Of a DNA stretch of 18,675 bases, positions 1 to 7,132 are shown piece by piece; the first letter of the stretch is position 1; every line of letters starts with the position of its first letter. The translations under genes and the position numbers were made by a program. The notes beneath the pieces are model-generated. The model had not been told where the DNA came from and did no database searches. It saw only the letters and a list, made by a program, of their open reading frames with translations. This DNA comes from Opitutia bacterium UBA977 (GTDB lineage: Bacteria; Verrucomicrobiota; Verrucomicrobiia; Opitutales; Coraliomargaritaceae), in contig DBBT01000063.1 of NCBI GenBank assembly GCA_002292345.1, forward strand, positions 1 to 18,675, read 5' to 3'.

Positions 1-75
1 TTTTTTTTCAAAGTGTTGCTCTTGCGGAACCGAGTAGATTGACTTCTGTCGAAATGACGAAACCTAATACTTAAT

Positions 76-1530
76 ATGAGACTTACCTTCTTTATCTTCT
101 TTAGCGGTATCATTATCTCGTCGCTCCTTGCGGCAGAAAAAAATCCGGAGCTTCGAGTTATCGAAGATACGCGTTTGGTCACAGCGATCGGGGAAGTGCC
201 AGTCGTATCGTATGCCGATGTGCTGGAAAAAGCGACACCATCCGTTGTAGCGGTGTATTCATCGCAAATTATTCAGTCGTCGTATTACCAGCGTGCGCCG
301 CAGGGCATTCAGGATTTATTTCGCCAGTGGGGACGTCCACTGCCAGGCACCGAGCCCGATCAAACAGAGCGTCTCGAGCGAGTCGGGGTGGGCTCCGGAG
401 TGATTATTTCAGAGGATGGCTACATCGTAACAAATCATCATGTGGTGCAAGTACACCATGGCAAAGCCGCAGATGAGATTCGCGTGCGTCTAAGTAATGG
501 TATCGAGTATGTAGCGACTCTTATCGGATCCGATGAGAAGACTGATGTAGCAATTTTGAAAATCGAGCCAGAGGAGGCGCTGCCGATTGTGACGATAGCA
601 GACAGCGCCAAGTTGCGTGTCGGCGATATTGTATTTGCGATTGGTAATCCTTTGGACGTCGGCCTAACCGCTACGCGCGGAATCATCTCTGCGCTAGGTC
701 GTGATTCGTCTGGTATTCTCGGACCTGGTGCATATGAGAATTTCATTCAGACCGATGCATCAGTGAATTTGGGGAATTCTGGCGGAGCATTGATCGATGC
801 TGCTGGCCGGTTGGTTGGGATTAATACTGCAATCGTCTCTGGTTCGGGGGGGAGTATCGGCATCGGCTTCGCGATTCCGACCAACATGGTGCTGAATGTG
901 GTGACGAACCTAATCGAGTCGGGCGAAGTGCCACGAGGCTTGCTCGGATTGATTCCCGTGAATTTGACCCCAGACTTGGCAGACGCCTTTGATTTGCCAT
1001 CCACGCGTGGTGCGTTGGTCAATCAAGTGCAAGCAGGTTCGCCGGCAGAGAAGGGTGGGATTCGGCACGGCGACATTATTTTGAAAGTCGATGATGTAGA
1101 GATTGAATCGGCACCCCAGCTCCGACTGGTCGTTTCGCAGATGCGTCCAGGGCGCAAAGTAGAGGTCGCGCTGATTCGTCAAAATGAGACGCTGTTGTTG
1201 TCGGTGGTACTCGGGAGATTGAGTGGCTCAGTGGCGAGCGCTGAAGTGGAGCAGGGTATTCTCGATGGCGTTCTGTTAGAGGCGATTGATAAGCGCATAC
1301 GTAAAAGCCTCGGCATCCCGGATGAAGTCGATGGTGTGCTGATTAGCGATGTTCTCGCAGAATCTCCGCATGCGGATTTAATGGCTCGTGGAATGGTAAT
1401 TCTTGAAGTGAATGGCGCAGCAGTGACAACGCCCGAGGCTTTTGAGGCACAACTTCAAGTAGGCATCAATCGTTTGTATATTTGGCATAACGAAATGAAT
1501 CACTTTATCGTGCTTAAAATCCAGGAATGA
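76..1530 (+). CDS. HtrA/Deg-family periplasmic serine protease (Do-like)
   Basis: Envelope serine protease/chaperone of the DegP/DegQ type, expected to degrade misfolded exported proteins. The first 20 residues form a signal peptide (a hydrophobic run ending in LLAA), so it acts in the periplasm. The trypsin-like domain spans about residues 50-280. It carries the full triad: His122 in TNHHVV, Asp157 in KTDVAIL and Ser235 in GNSGGAL. The family signature GIGFAIPTN follows at 263-270. One good PDZ domain (about 287-380, with GSPAEKGGIRHGD) is followed by a weaker second PDZ-like domain (about 395-480). The length of 484 residues fits two-PDZ Deg proteases. No Shine-Dalgarno sequence precedes the ATG at 76. 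The stop overlaps the start of the next gene (ATGA), which implies translational coupling. The family is certain; DegP versus DegQ cannot be decided. Confidence 0.95.
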   Translation: MRLTFFIFFSGIIISSLLAAEKNPELRVIEDTRLVTAIGEVPVVSYADVLEKATPSVVAVYSSQIIQSSYYQRAPQGIQDLFRQWGRPLPGTEPDQTERLERVGVGSGVIISEDGYIVTNHHVVQVHHGKAADEIRVRLSNGIEYVATLIGSDEKTDVAILKIEPEEALPIVTIADSAKLRVGDIVFAIGNPLDVGLTATRGIISALGRDSSGILGPGAYENFIQTDASVNLGNSGGALIDAAGRLVGINTAIVSGSGGSIGIGFAIPTNMVLNVVTNLIESGEVPRGLLGLIPVNLTPDLADAFDLPSTRGALVNQVQAGSPAEKGGIRHGDIILKVDDVEIESAPQLRLVVSQMRPGRKVEVALIRQNETLLLSVVLGRLSGSVASAEVEQGILDGVLLEAIDKRIRKSLGIPDEVDGVLISDVLAESPHADLMARGMVILEVNGAAVTTPEAFEAQLQVGINRLYIWHNEMNHFIVLKIQE

Positions 1531-1727
1531 AACTGAATAAGCAGAACACCCGCATCATTATCGGATCGGTCTTATTGACCCTGTTAATTGTGCTGATCTT
1601 CCAAAACAGCAAGGAAGTGACGCTGAGCTTTATCGCGGTGCACATTCAGTTGCCTCTGTTTTTGATTATCGCGATTTCAGCTGTAGCTGGTTTTGGGATT
1701 GGTCGCTTACTGCGGATACGCCGATAG
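1527..1727 (+). CDS. Small LapA-domain (DUF1049) inner-membrane protein
   Basis: A 66-residue protein with two hydrophobic helices (about residues 9-26 and 40-60) joined by a short segment containing QNSKEVTLSF, and a basic C-terminus (RLLRIRR). This two-helix layout and the QN..EV.LSF linker match the LapA/DUF1049 family. The best-known member helps control lipopolysaccharide assembly in E. coli together with LapB. It overlaps the protease stop by four bases, so the two envelope genes are probably one transcript. No lapB-like TPR gene is next to it, so its exact role here is unknown. Confidence 0.8.
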   Translation: MKLNKQNTRIIIGSVLLTLLIVLIFQNSKEVTLSFIAVHIQLPLFLIIAISAVAGFGIGRLLRIRR

Positions 1728-1768
1728 CGCTGATCCTGTAGATACGCAGACCTCGCCCGGGTTTGTTG

Positions 1769-2137
1769 CTACAGTTTAAGTGCCTGGTAGTGCGCTGCTT
1801 TGAAGCGTGGCGTGCAGATCGCGTAGAAGATCAAATCTGTGTCGCCAGTGTTGGTGATGCGTTGGCGTGTATCAGCAGGGATGCGGATGACATCACCTTC
1901 GCTGACATCAGTTGCTTCCAGCGTGCCGACTTCCACGCGGCCTCGGCCGGAAATGATCAGATAGCGCTCAGCAGTCGCTTTGAGTTTGTGCCATTCGGTG
2001 ATGACGCCTGGCTTGACGCGTGCACGGGCGATCGAAACAGCTGGATCATCGGGATCGTTAGACACTTCCAAAATCGAGCAGAGCTCGGAGGTTTCGAACT
2101 CGTCCGTTTCTTTGCTTCGCTTGATTTCGGGCTGCAT
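1769..2137 (-). CDS. Small single-domain cupin protein
   Basis: A 122-residue single-domain cupin (beta-barrel) of unknown substrate. Cupin motif 1 is visible as PGVITEWH...ERYLIISGRG (about 43-66) and motif 2 as GDVIRIPADTRQRITN (about 81-96). His50 and Glu57 occupy metal-ligand positions. The second His of motif 1 is Leu, and the motif 2 His is replaced in the QRI segment, so classical metal binding may be reduced. An upstream ATG at 2176 is open, but I prefer the ATG at 2137: it follows the aroB stop by four bases, and a GGAA-type ribosome-binding sequence precedes it. The tight spacing makes it the last gene of the ribH-nusB-ftsY-aroB run. Function cannot be assigned. Confidence 0.85.
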   Translation of the reverse strand: MQPEIKRSKETDEFETSELCSILEVSNDPDDPAVSIARARVKPGVITEWHKLKATAERYLIISGRGRVEVGTLEATDVSEGDVIRIPADTRQRITNTGDTDLIFYAICTPRFKAAHYQALKL

Positions 2138-2141
2138 CGGA

Positions 2142-3236
2142 TTATTCCGCGCCGATTGTTTTCCAAAGTGCTTCAATCAGTGCGCCATCGACTCCGTCGG
2201 TGGTCACGGCTTGTCCGAGAGCTTGCATGCTGACAAGGCGCAGCTTTCCGCCACGGTTCTTTTTGTCGCGCTGCATTGCGGCCATTAGGTCGGAGATCGG
2301 CAGTGGTGACTTGAGCGCAGTCGGGAGGCCGTAGCGCTCGATCAGTGTCTTCGCACGAGCGATATCGCTGGCATCAATTTGGCCGATTTCGGCTGAAAGA
2401 TGGGTGGCGAGGTTGAGGCCGATGCCGACCGCTTCACCGTGTAAATAATGACCATAGCCAGCCACATTCTCGATTGCGTGAGCAAAGGTGTGCCCAAGAT
2501 TAAGTAGCGCACGACCACCGGACGCAGCGGTCTCTTTTTCATCGTCGGCGACGATCTCTGCTTTGATTGCGCAGCAACGACGAACGATGGCAGCGAGTTC
2601 AGGAGAGCTAGCGCTGAGTGTGTTGACTTGCTCCAACTCCTTGAAGAAATTGGAGTCGTAGAGCATGCCGTACTTGATGACCTCTGCCATTCCTGCTGTG
2701 AATTCGCGGGACGGTAAGGTTTCCAACAGGCGGGTTTCGATATACACGGCTTTGGGCTGCCAAAATGCGCCAACAAGGTTTTTACCTTCTGGGAGGTTGA
2801 TCCCGGTCTTGCCGCCGACTGAGCTATCGACCATCGAGAGCAGGGTGGTAGGGATTTGGTAAAAATCGATGCCACGCAGGTAGCTGGCTGCCACGTAGCC
2901 AGAAAGGTCGCCGATCACACCGCCGCCGAATGCGAATAAGGCGCAGTCGCGGTTGGCGGCTTGCCCCGCGAGGAAGCTGAGGGCTTGGCTGAAAAATTCG
3001 ACTGACTTAGTCGTTTCACCAGACGGTAGGCTGAGTATTTCGGCATTTTCGAAACCCGCCTGTTCGAGGACGTGAGATTGAGCGGCAAGTACCTTTGCAT
3101 CGCTCAGCACTCGGACGCTACGACCAGCCGCGCGAAGGGCCGCGACGTCGTTTTTCAATGCATTCAGACTGTCGCTGAAATGAATTGGATAAGCGCGTTC
3201 GGTGAGTTCGACGGTGAGTGTTGCGATGGTGCTCAT
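2142..3236 (-). CDS. aroB: 3-dehydroquinate synthase
   Basis: Second enzyme of the shikimate pathway: NAD- and metal-dependent conversion of DAHP to 3-dehydroquinate, leading to aromatic amino acids. The NAD-binding GGGVIGD lies at 104-110 and DSSVGGKTG at 137-145. The likely metal ligands are Glu185 (AGMAEVIKYG), His249 (NLGHTFAHAIE) and His266 (YLHGEAVG). The 364-residue length is standard. A TTG start at 3275 is possible, but its 13 extra residues are low-complexity (a Thr run) and lack a ribosome-binding site, so the ATG at 3236 is chosen. It lies 88 bases downstream of ftsY and 4 bases upstream of the cupin gene. Confidence 0.97.
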   Translation of the reverse strand: MSTIATLTVELTERAYPIHFSDSLNALKNDVAALRAAGRSVRVLSDAKVLAAQSHVLEQAGFENAEILSLPSGETTKSVEFFSQALSFLAGQAANRDCALFAFGGGVIGDLSGYVAASYLRGIDFYQIPTTLLSMVDSSVGGKTGINLPEGKNLVGAFWQPKAVYIETRLLETLPSREFTAGMAEVIKYGMLYDSNFFKELEQVNTLSASSPELAAIVRRCCAIKAEIVADDEKETAASGGRALLNLGHTFAHAIENVAGYGHYLHGEAVGIGLNLATHLSAEIGQIDASDIARAKTLIERYGLPTALKSPLPISDLMAAMQRDKKNRGGKLRLVSMQALGQAVTTDGVDGALIEALWKTIGAE

Positions 3237-3324
3237 GTTAGTCGTGGTGGTGGGTTCGAGCTTGCTGGATCTCAAGAAGGGCTAAATGCTAAAATATTAG
3301 GTGCGGTCTTTGCAAGCAAAGCCC

Positions 3325-4251
3325 CTACGCATCATCAGTAATTCCGAAAATGGCGTTGGCGTAGTTTTTCGCCGAGAAGGGCTGTAGGTCGTCGGGTTGT
3401 TCGCCGAGGCCGACGAAGTAAATTGGCAGCTTCAATTCACGGTAGATGCCGACGAGTGCTCCACCGCGGCTGCTACCGTCGAGCTTAGTGACGATCAGCC
3501 CTGTGAGAGGGAAGGTTTCGTTAAAGACGCGTGCTTGCTCAATCGAGTTGGAGCCAAGACTACCGTCGACGACCAACCAACTGTGGTGTGGCGCTGCGGG
3601 GTCTTGTTTCTGGATGACGCGTTTTAATTTTTCGAGCTCCTTCATTAGGTTGCTCTTGGTATGCAAGCGACCTGCGGTGTCGAGAATCACGATGTCGCGG
3701 CCTCGGCTTTTGGCGGCTTCATACGCATCAAAGGCGACGGCGGCAGAGTCGGCGCCGTGATGGCTGGCGACGATGTCGACCTTCAGCTGATCGGCCCAGT
3801 GTTTGATCTGTTCGTTGGCTGCGGCACGGAAAGTGTCGCACGCGCCAATTAGCAAGCTGTAGCCTTCATTTTGGTACAAGTGCCCGAGCTTGGCGGTAGT
3901 GGTCGTCTTCCCAGAGCCGTTGACGCCGATGAGGCAAATGACTTCGGGCTTGTGCTGGCCGACGTTGACAGTGCCTTCGGAGCCTTCGAGTACTCGAGTG
4001 AGTACGGTGGCGCCGATCTTGGCCGCGTCTTCGCCACGGATTTCCTTGTCGGCTTTGTATGCGGCTTGGATCTCGTCGATGATTTCCTCTACAGTTTCGA
4101 CGCCGAAATCCGCGGTGTAGAGGGCTTCTTCGAGTTGATCGAGCGCGTCTGGATCTAGCTTGGCGCCGGAGAAGACGTCATCAAAAGCCTTGTGGAAAGT
4201 AGGGGTCTGGCGCTTGAGCCCCTCTTTGAATTTTTTAAAGAGACTACGCAT
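3325..4251 (-). CDS. ftsY: Signal recognition particle receptor FtsY
   Basis: SRP-type GTPase that docks ribosome-SRP complexes at the inner membrane. An N-terminal helical domain (about 1-95) precedes the NG domain. The G1 P-loop is GVNGSGKTTTT (109-119), followed by DTFRAAA (139-145), DTAGR (191-195), TKLDG (255-259) and the C-terminal GLGEQPDDLQPF. The acidic A-domain seen in E. coli is absent, so this is the short FtsY form (308 residues). The usual DATTGQN segment reads DGSLGSN (229-235), a modest departure. An AAGGA-type Shine-Dalgarno sequence lies about 8 bases before the ATG, one of the few clear ones in this window. It follows nusB by 11 bases. Confidence 0.97.
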   Translation of the reverse strand: MRSLFKKFKEGLKRQTPTFHKAFDDVFSGAKLDPDALDQLEEALYTADFGVETVEEIIDEIQAAYKADKEIRGEDAAKIGATVLTRVLEGSEGTVNVGQHKPEVICLIGVNGSGKTTTTAKLGHLYQNEGYSLLIGACDTFRAAANEQIKHWADQLKVDIVASHHGADSAAVAFDAYEAAKSRGRDIVILDTAGRLHTKSNLMKELEKLKRVIQKQDPAAPHHSWLVVDGSLGSNSIEQARVFNETFPLTGLIVTKLDGSSRGGALVGIYRELKLPIYFVGLGEQPDDLQPFSAKNYANAIFGITDDA

Positions 4252-4262
4252 CGGTCGATTCC

Positions 4263-4721
4263 TTAGTCCGCTGCTTTACGCAGTGGTCGTGTGATTTTGT
4301 CTTTCATTTTATCCAAGATCCCGTTGATGAAGCGTTTGGAGTCCGGATTTGAAAAGACCTTACTGAGATCGATCGCTTCATTGATGCTGACGATCGGGGG
4401 GATGTCGGTGCGATAGAGCAATTCGTAAATGGCGAGGCGCAGGATGGCGAGATCGACCTTGGCGATTCGATCAAATGTCCAGTTATTGGCGTGTTCGTTG
4501 ATGTGGCCATCGATAACTTCGACATTTTCAATGGTTCCGAGCGCGAGCTCTTCGGCAAAAGCGTAATAGGCGCGATCTTCTTCCTGATTTTCGAAGAACT
4601 GGCAGACGTCGTCCGCAAGGACTTTCGGCTTGTTCGACTCCCATTGGTAGAGGAACTGCACGGTGCACATGCGGTTTTCACGGCGTTGTGAGCGGCGGGT
4701 TACTGGTTGGTTGTCTTCCAT
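4263..4721 (-). CDS. nusB: Transcription antitermination factor NusB
   Basis: All-helical RNA-binding protein that, with NusE (S10), forms the rRNA antitermination complex on boxA RNA. The N-terminal Arg-rich segment (RRSQRRENRMCTVQFLYQWE, 9-28) matches the boxA-binding region. The C-terminal block VDLAILRLAIYELLYRTD (89-106), followed by SINEAIDLSKVF and FINGILDKM, is the diagnostic NusB signature. The length of 152 residues is normal. The start overlaps the end of ribH by 22 bases. ribH-nusB linkage is common in bacteria and supports both calls. Confidence 0.96.
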   Translation of the reverse strand: MEDNQPVTRRSQRRENRMCTVQFLYQWESNKPKVLADDVCQFFENQEEDRAYYAFAEELALGTIENVEVIDGHINEHANNWTFDRIAKVDLAILRLAIYELLYRTDIPPIVSINEAIDLSKVFSNPDSKRFINGILDKMKDKITRPLRKAAD

Positions 4722-5176
4722 TTTTGTGTAAATTGAGCCATTTCGAGGGCTGCTTGGGCAAATTCTTTACCACGATTGATGGTTTCTCCGGCGCGAGCCT
4801 CTGCTTGTGCGCGATCTTTGACGACTAGAATGCCGTTAATGACAGGTACTTTTTGAGCAATACTGACGTTGAGTAAGGCAGTGGCAGTACTGTCACCGAT
4901 GATCTCGTGGTGATTGGTGTCACCAGCGATGACGACACCGATCACGATGATGGCGTCGAATTGAGAGTGGTTGGCTACGGCTGAAGCTGCGTAGGGAAGC
5001 TCGGCGGCTCCAGGGACACGCTCGATCAGAGGGGCCTCTGCACCTGCAGCGGTAATTGTGGCACTGGCATGCTGAACGAGTGAGTCGACCAACGCTTCAT
5101 TATAGCGCGAGGCAATGATAGCAAAGCGCAGGCCGCTGCCGTCAATTTGTTGGATACTTGGAATGTCGAGACTCAT
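4700..5176 (-). CDS. ribH: 6,7-dimethyl-8-ribityllumazine synthase
   Basis: Penultimate enzyme of riboflavin synthesis. It condenses 5-amino-6-ribitylaminouracil with 3,4-dihydroxy-2-butanone 4-phosphate, usually in a pentameric or icosahedral assembly. Visible motifs are RFAIIASRYNEALVDSL (17-33), VPGAAELPYAA (54-64), the GVVIAGDTNHHEII block (80-93) with the conserved catalytic His89, and NGILVVKDRAQAEAR (114-128). At 158 residues it is full length. It is the first gene of the minus-strand run. The 140-base region upstream is shared with divergent tgt and should hold both promoters. Confidence 0.96.
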   Translation of the reverse strand: MSLDIPSIQQIDGSGLRFAIIASRYNEALVDSLVQHASATITAAGAEAPLIERVPGAAELPYAASAVANHSQFDAIIVIGVVIAGDTNHHEIIGDSTATALLNVSIAQKVPVINGILVVKDRAQAEARAGETINRGKEFAQAALEMAQFTQKWKTTNQ

Positions 5177-5200
5177 TAAGAGAGATGACTAAGAACGGCG

Positions 5201-5228
5201 AACCTTGAACATTCAACTTCGAACTTCG
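5201..5228. repeat. Short dispersed GAAC-TTCAAC repeat, copy 1
   Basis: The ribH/tgt intergenic region contains GAACATTCAACTTCGAA at 5207-5223. A 17-base match with two differences occurs on the minus strand at 11467-11451, between sufB and sufD. TTGAA and TTCAA within it form a short inverted repeat. A second shared word, TTCGATGT, also lies in both intergenic regions. Two noncoding copies of a 17-mer in under 19 kb suggest a dispersed repeat family. No function is evident. Confidence 0.5.
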
Positions 5229-5280
5229 CATACCTCTCGTCTGGAGTTGTACGATCTTTAAAAAATCAACAATTCGATGT

Positions 5281-5290
5281 TGGACGTCCA
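5281..5290. promoter_or_regulatory. 10-bp perfect palindrome upstream of tgt
   Basis: TGGACGTCCA is a perfect 10-base palindrome 27 bases before the tgt ATG. It could be a regulator site or chance, as a palindrome this short has limited weight. It lies beside a TTCGATGT word also found near the second GAAC-TTCAAC repeat, so it may instead be part of that repeat. Confidence 0.25.
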
Positions 5291-5316
5291 TCCTGCGATG
5301 TTTTTAGTTCCTCCCT

Positions 5317-6432
5317 ATGTTCACATTGCTAAAAGAATCCGGATCGGCCCGTCGTGGTGTCCTTAAAACCCGTCATGGGGATATTCAGACTCCGATTTTC
5401 ATGCCGGTTGGCACTCAGGCGACTGTGAAAGGGATGACGCCAGCCCAGATTGAAGAGGTCGGATCACAGATTATTTTGGGCAATACTTATCACTTAAATA
5501 TACGTCCTGGCTCTGATCTGGTAAAAGAAATGGGTGGGCTGCATAAATTTATGAACTGGAAGGGCCCGATTTTAACTGATAGCGGTGGCTTCCAAGTATT
5601 CAGTCTCTCCAAACTTCGCAAGATCACCGAAGAGGGCATCGAGTTTCGTTCGCACCTCGATGGGCGTAAGTTGTTTCTCGGACCGAAGAATTGCTTCGAA
5701 ATTCAGAAGGATCTGGATACGGATATCGCGATGGTGCTCGACGAGTGCCCGCCGTATCCATGCGAGCGGGAGGAGTGCGAAGCGGCTGTCGCTCGCACGA
5801 TTCGCTGGGCGGGTGAGTTTTTAGACCATGCGACAAACGATGGCTTTTTGGAATCTGGGCACCATGTGTTCGGGATTATTCAGGGCTCTATTTATGATGA
5901 CTTGCGCCAGCACTGTGGTCGTGAATTGGCAAAGATGAATTTTCCTGGTTATGCGATTGGTGGAGTCAGTGTCGGTGAGCCAGAAGAAGAGATGATTCGT
6001 CAAGTGGCGGCGACTGCTCCGGTGATGCCGAAGGAAAAGCCGCGCTATGTAATGGGTGTGGGCACGCCTCCGCAGTTATTGAAGATGGTCGGTCTGGGCA
6101 TGGATATGTTCGACTGTGTGATGCCGACACGGCTCGCGCGTCATGCCTCTGTGTTTACCCCAGACGGTGTGCTGAACCTCAAGAATGAGAAGTTTAAGCA
6201 CGATCCGAAGCCAATTATGGAAGCGGATAATTACACCTGTAAGAACTTTAGCCGTTCATACTTGCGCCATCTGGTGATGGCAAAGGAGCTACTGGCACAC
6301 ACTTTGTTGTCGATTCACAACACGCATTTTTTCTTGGATCTGATGGCGCAGGCTCGTGCTCACATTGAGGCAGATGATTATGCGGAGTGGAGCGCTGCAT
6401 GGATCGCAAGCTACAATGCGGGTGATCAGTAG
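5317..6432 (+). CDS. tgt: Queuine/preQ1 tRNA-guanine transglycosylase
   Basis: Exchanges guanine at wobble position 34 of GUN-anticodon tRNAs for preQ1, a key step in queuosine synthesis. The TIM-barrel core has the catalytic TDSGGFQVFSL (87-97, Asp88 general base), the substrate-pocket GGVSVGE (215-221), the GVGTP block, and MFDCVMPTR (264-272) with the Asp266 nucleophile. The length of 371 residues is typical. The expected zinc motif Cys-x-Cys-x-x-Cys plus His reads Ala303-x-Asn305-x-x-Cys308, with His334 retained, so two of four zinc ligands are missing. The rest of that region (CKNFSRSYLRHL) is normal and the frame is intact. No Shine-Dalgarno sequence precedes the ATG. No other queuosine gene lies in the window. 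Confidence 0.95.
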   Translation: MFTLLKESGSARRGVLKTRHGDIQTPIFMPVGTQATVKGMTPAQIEEVGSQIILGNTYHLNIRPGSDLVKEMGGLHKFMNWKGPILTDSGGFQVFSLSKLRKITEEGIEFRSHLDGRKLFLGPKNCFEIQKDLDTDIAMVLDECPPYPCEREECEAAVARTIRWAGEFLDHATNDGFLESGHHVFGIIQGSIYDDLRQHCGRELAKMNFPGYAIGGVSVGEPEEEMIRQVAATAPVMPKEKPRYVMGVGTPPQLLKMVGLGMDMFDCVMPTRLARHASVFTPDGVLNLKNEKFKHDPKPIMEADNYTCKNFSRSYLRHLVMAKELLAHTLLSIHNTHFFLDLMAQARAHIEADDYAEWSAAWIASYNAGDQ

Positions 6433-6435
6433 GCT

Positions 6436-6463
6436 AAAAAATAGAAGCGGCATCCTGCCGCTT
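6436..6463 (-). terminator. Intrinsic terminator of the DUF502-recO transcript
   Basis: AAGCGGCATCCTGCCGCTT (6445-6463) is a perfect 8-bp stem with a 3-base loop. Read on the minus strand it is followed after three bases by six T residues (6441-6436), which is the intrinsic terminator pattern for recO. On the plus strand no T-run follows, so tgt would be terminated less efficiently. The hairpin is also part of a larger palindromic repeat. Confidence 0.65.
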
Positions 6464-6502
6464 GCACAGTGGATGAGGAAAGCGGCTGGAAGCACGCTTC
6501 TA
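6442..6502. repeat. REP-like intergenic palindromic element
   Basis: About 61 bases between convergent tgt and recO form nested palindromes. The outer arms are TAGAAGC (6442-6448) and GCTTCTA (6496-6502). Inside are a perfect hairpin of AAGCGGCA/TGCCGCTT (6445-6463) and a small GAAGC-AC-GCTTC hairpin (6489-6500). AAGCGGC recurs near 6480. The right arm contains the recO stop codon. The architecture resembles REP/BIME-type dispersed elements; only one copy is in the window, so the repeat status is inferred. Confidence 0.5.
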
Positions 6503-7132
6503 CTGTAAACTGCTTGGCAACATTAAGTCAGTTTCGCGACGGAGCCAGTGGCAGAGGTTACGGCTGATCTGTGCACACGCTTCCAGTTGTTCGGCGGCGG
6601 CTGTGTCGGGCGTGGGTGGGTAAATCAATTGCTTGGCCGGCTCGCGTAAAGTAGCTGGAAGTTGAGGCCACCACGCTTCGCGCACCGGATAGCCTTCGTC
6701 TTTAAGTAAGATGTAGATCGCTTTTAGAAAAACAATAGCTGGAAGTGCACGCTCGGCGAAGGCGTCTAGGGTACGTTCGGTAATATGGTAGAGCGCTGCG
6801 GAATCGCCCATATACGGGCCATTTTGAGCAATGAGCGCACAGAAATCCGAGGCGTGTTGAAGTTTGCGATATGATTGGCCGATAGCGCTATGGCGGTGCA
6901 CGAGTTGGTAGTCTTTAACAAAACGAGCCGTGCCTTGCTTTGAGGTGTCCAGTTGTATGTCGGCGGTATCGAATAGATCCGGATCGGTACTCTGCGCGCG
7001 GTTCTTCGAGAGTCGCTTCAGGCAAAGAAAGGTGCCGCTTTCAGCGGTGAGAATGTCGATTTTATGAAAGGACTCGCCACTGGCAGCGATGCGCAGCACC
7101 AGTGCGCGTTCGGTCACGGCCGGTGCGCTCAT
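6500..7132 (-). CDS. recO: RecO-like DNA repair protein
   Basis: Recombination mediator that helps RecR load RecA onto SSB-coated single-stranded DNA (RecFOR pathway). The N-terminus (about 5-80) reads like the RecO OB fold: ALVLRIAASGESFHKIDILT followed by ESGTFLCLKRLSKNR, then a PDLFDTADIQLD strand. The remainder is helical, as in RecO. At 210 residues it is slightly short (about 230-250 is usual), and the CxxC zinc motif found in some RecO proteins is absent. Its ATG overlaps the DUF502 stop by four bases (ATGA), indicating coupling. The stop codon lies within a palindromic repeat. The call rests on the N-terminal pattern and could be a diverged paralogue. Confidence 0.75.
   Translation of the reverse strand: MSAPAVTERALVLRIAASGESFHKIDILTAESGTFLCLKRLSKNRAQSTDPDLFDTADIQLDTSKQGTARFVKDYQLVHRHSAIGQSYRKLQHASDFCALIAQNGPYMGDSAALYHITERTLDAFAERALPAIVFLKAIYILLKDEGYPVREAWWPQLPATLREPAKQLIYPPTPDTAAAEQLEACAQISRNLCHWLRRETDLMLPSSLQ

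Noticed and set aside
39..70. TTGACT and TAATAC as an htrA promoter
   Set aside because: The 20-base spacer is too long and no better -10 lies at 16-18 bases.
1728..1775. CTGTAG/CTACAG inverted words between lapA-like and cupin genes
   Set aside because: Six-base arms with a long loop and no T-run are easily due to chance.
1763..2288. Long plus-strand open frames opposite cupin and aroB
   Set aside because: They are antisense shadows of well-supported genes and show no family-like sequence.
3300..3325. CTTTG-CTTG-CAAAG hairpin between ftsY and aroB
   Set aside because: A short 5-bp stem with no T-run; does not look like a terminator and the spacing fits one operon.
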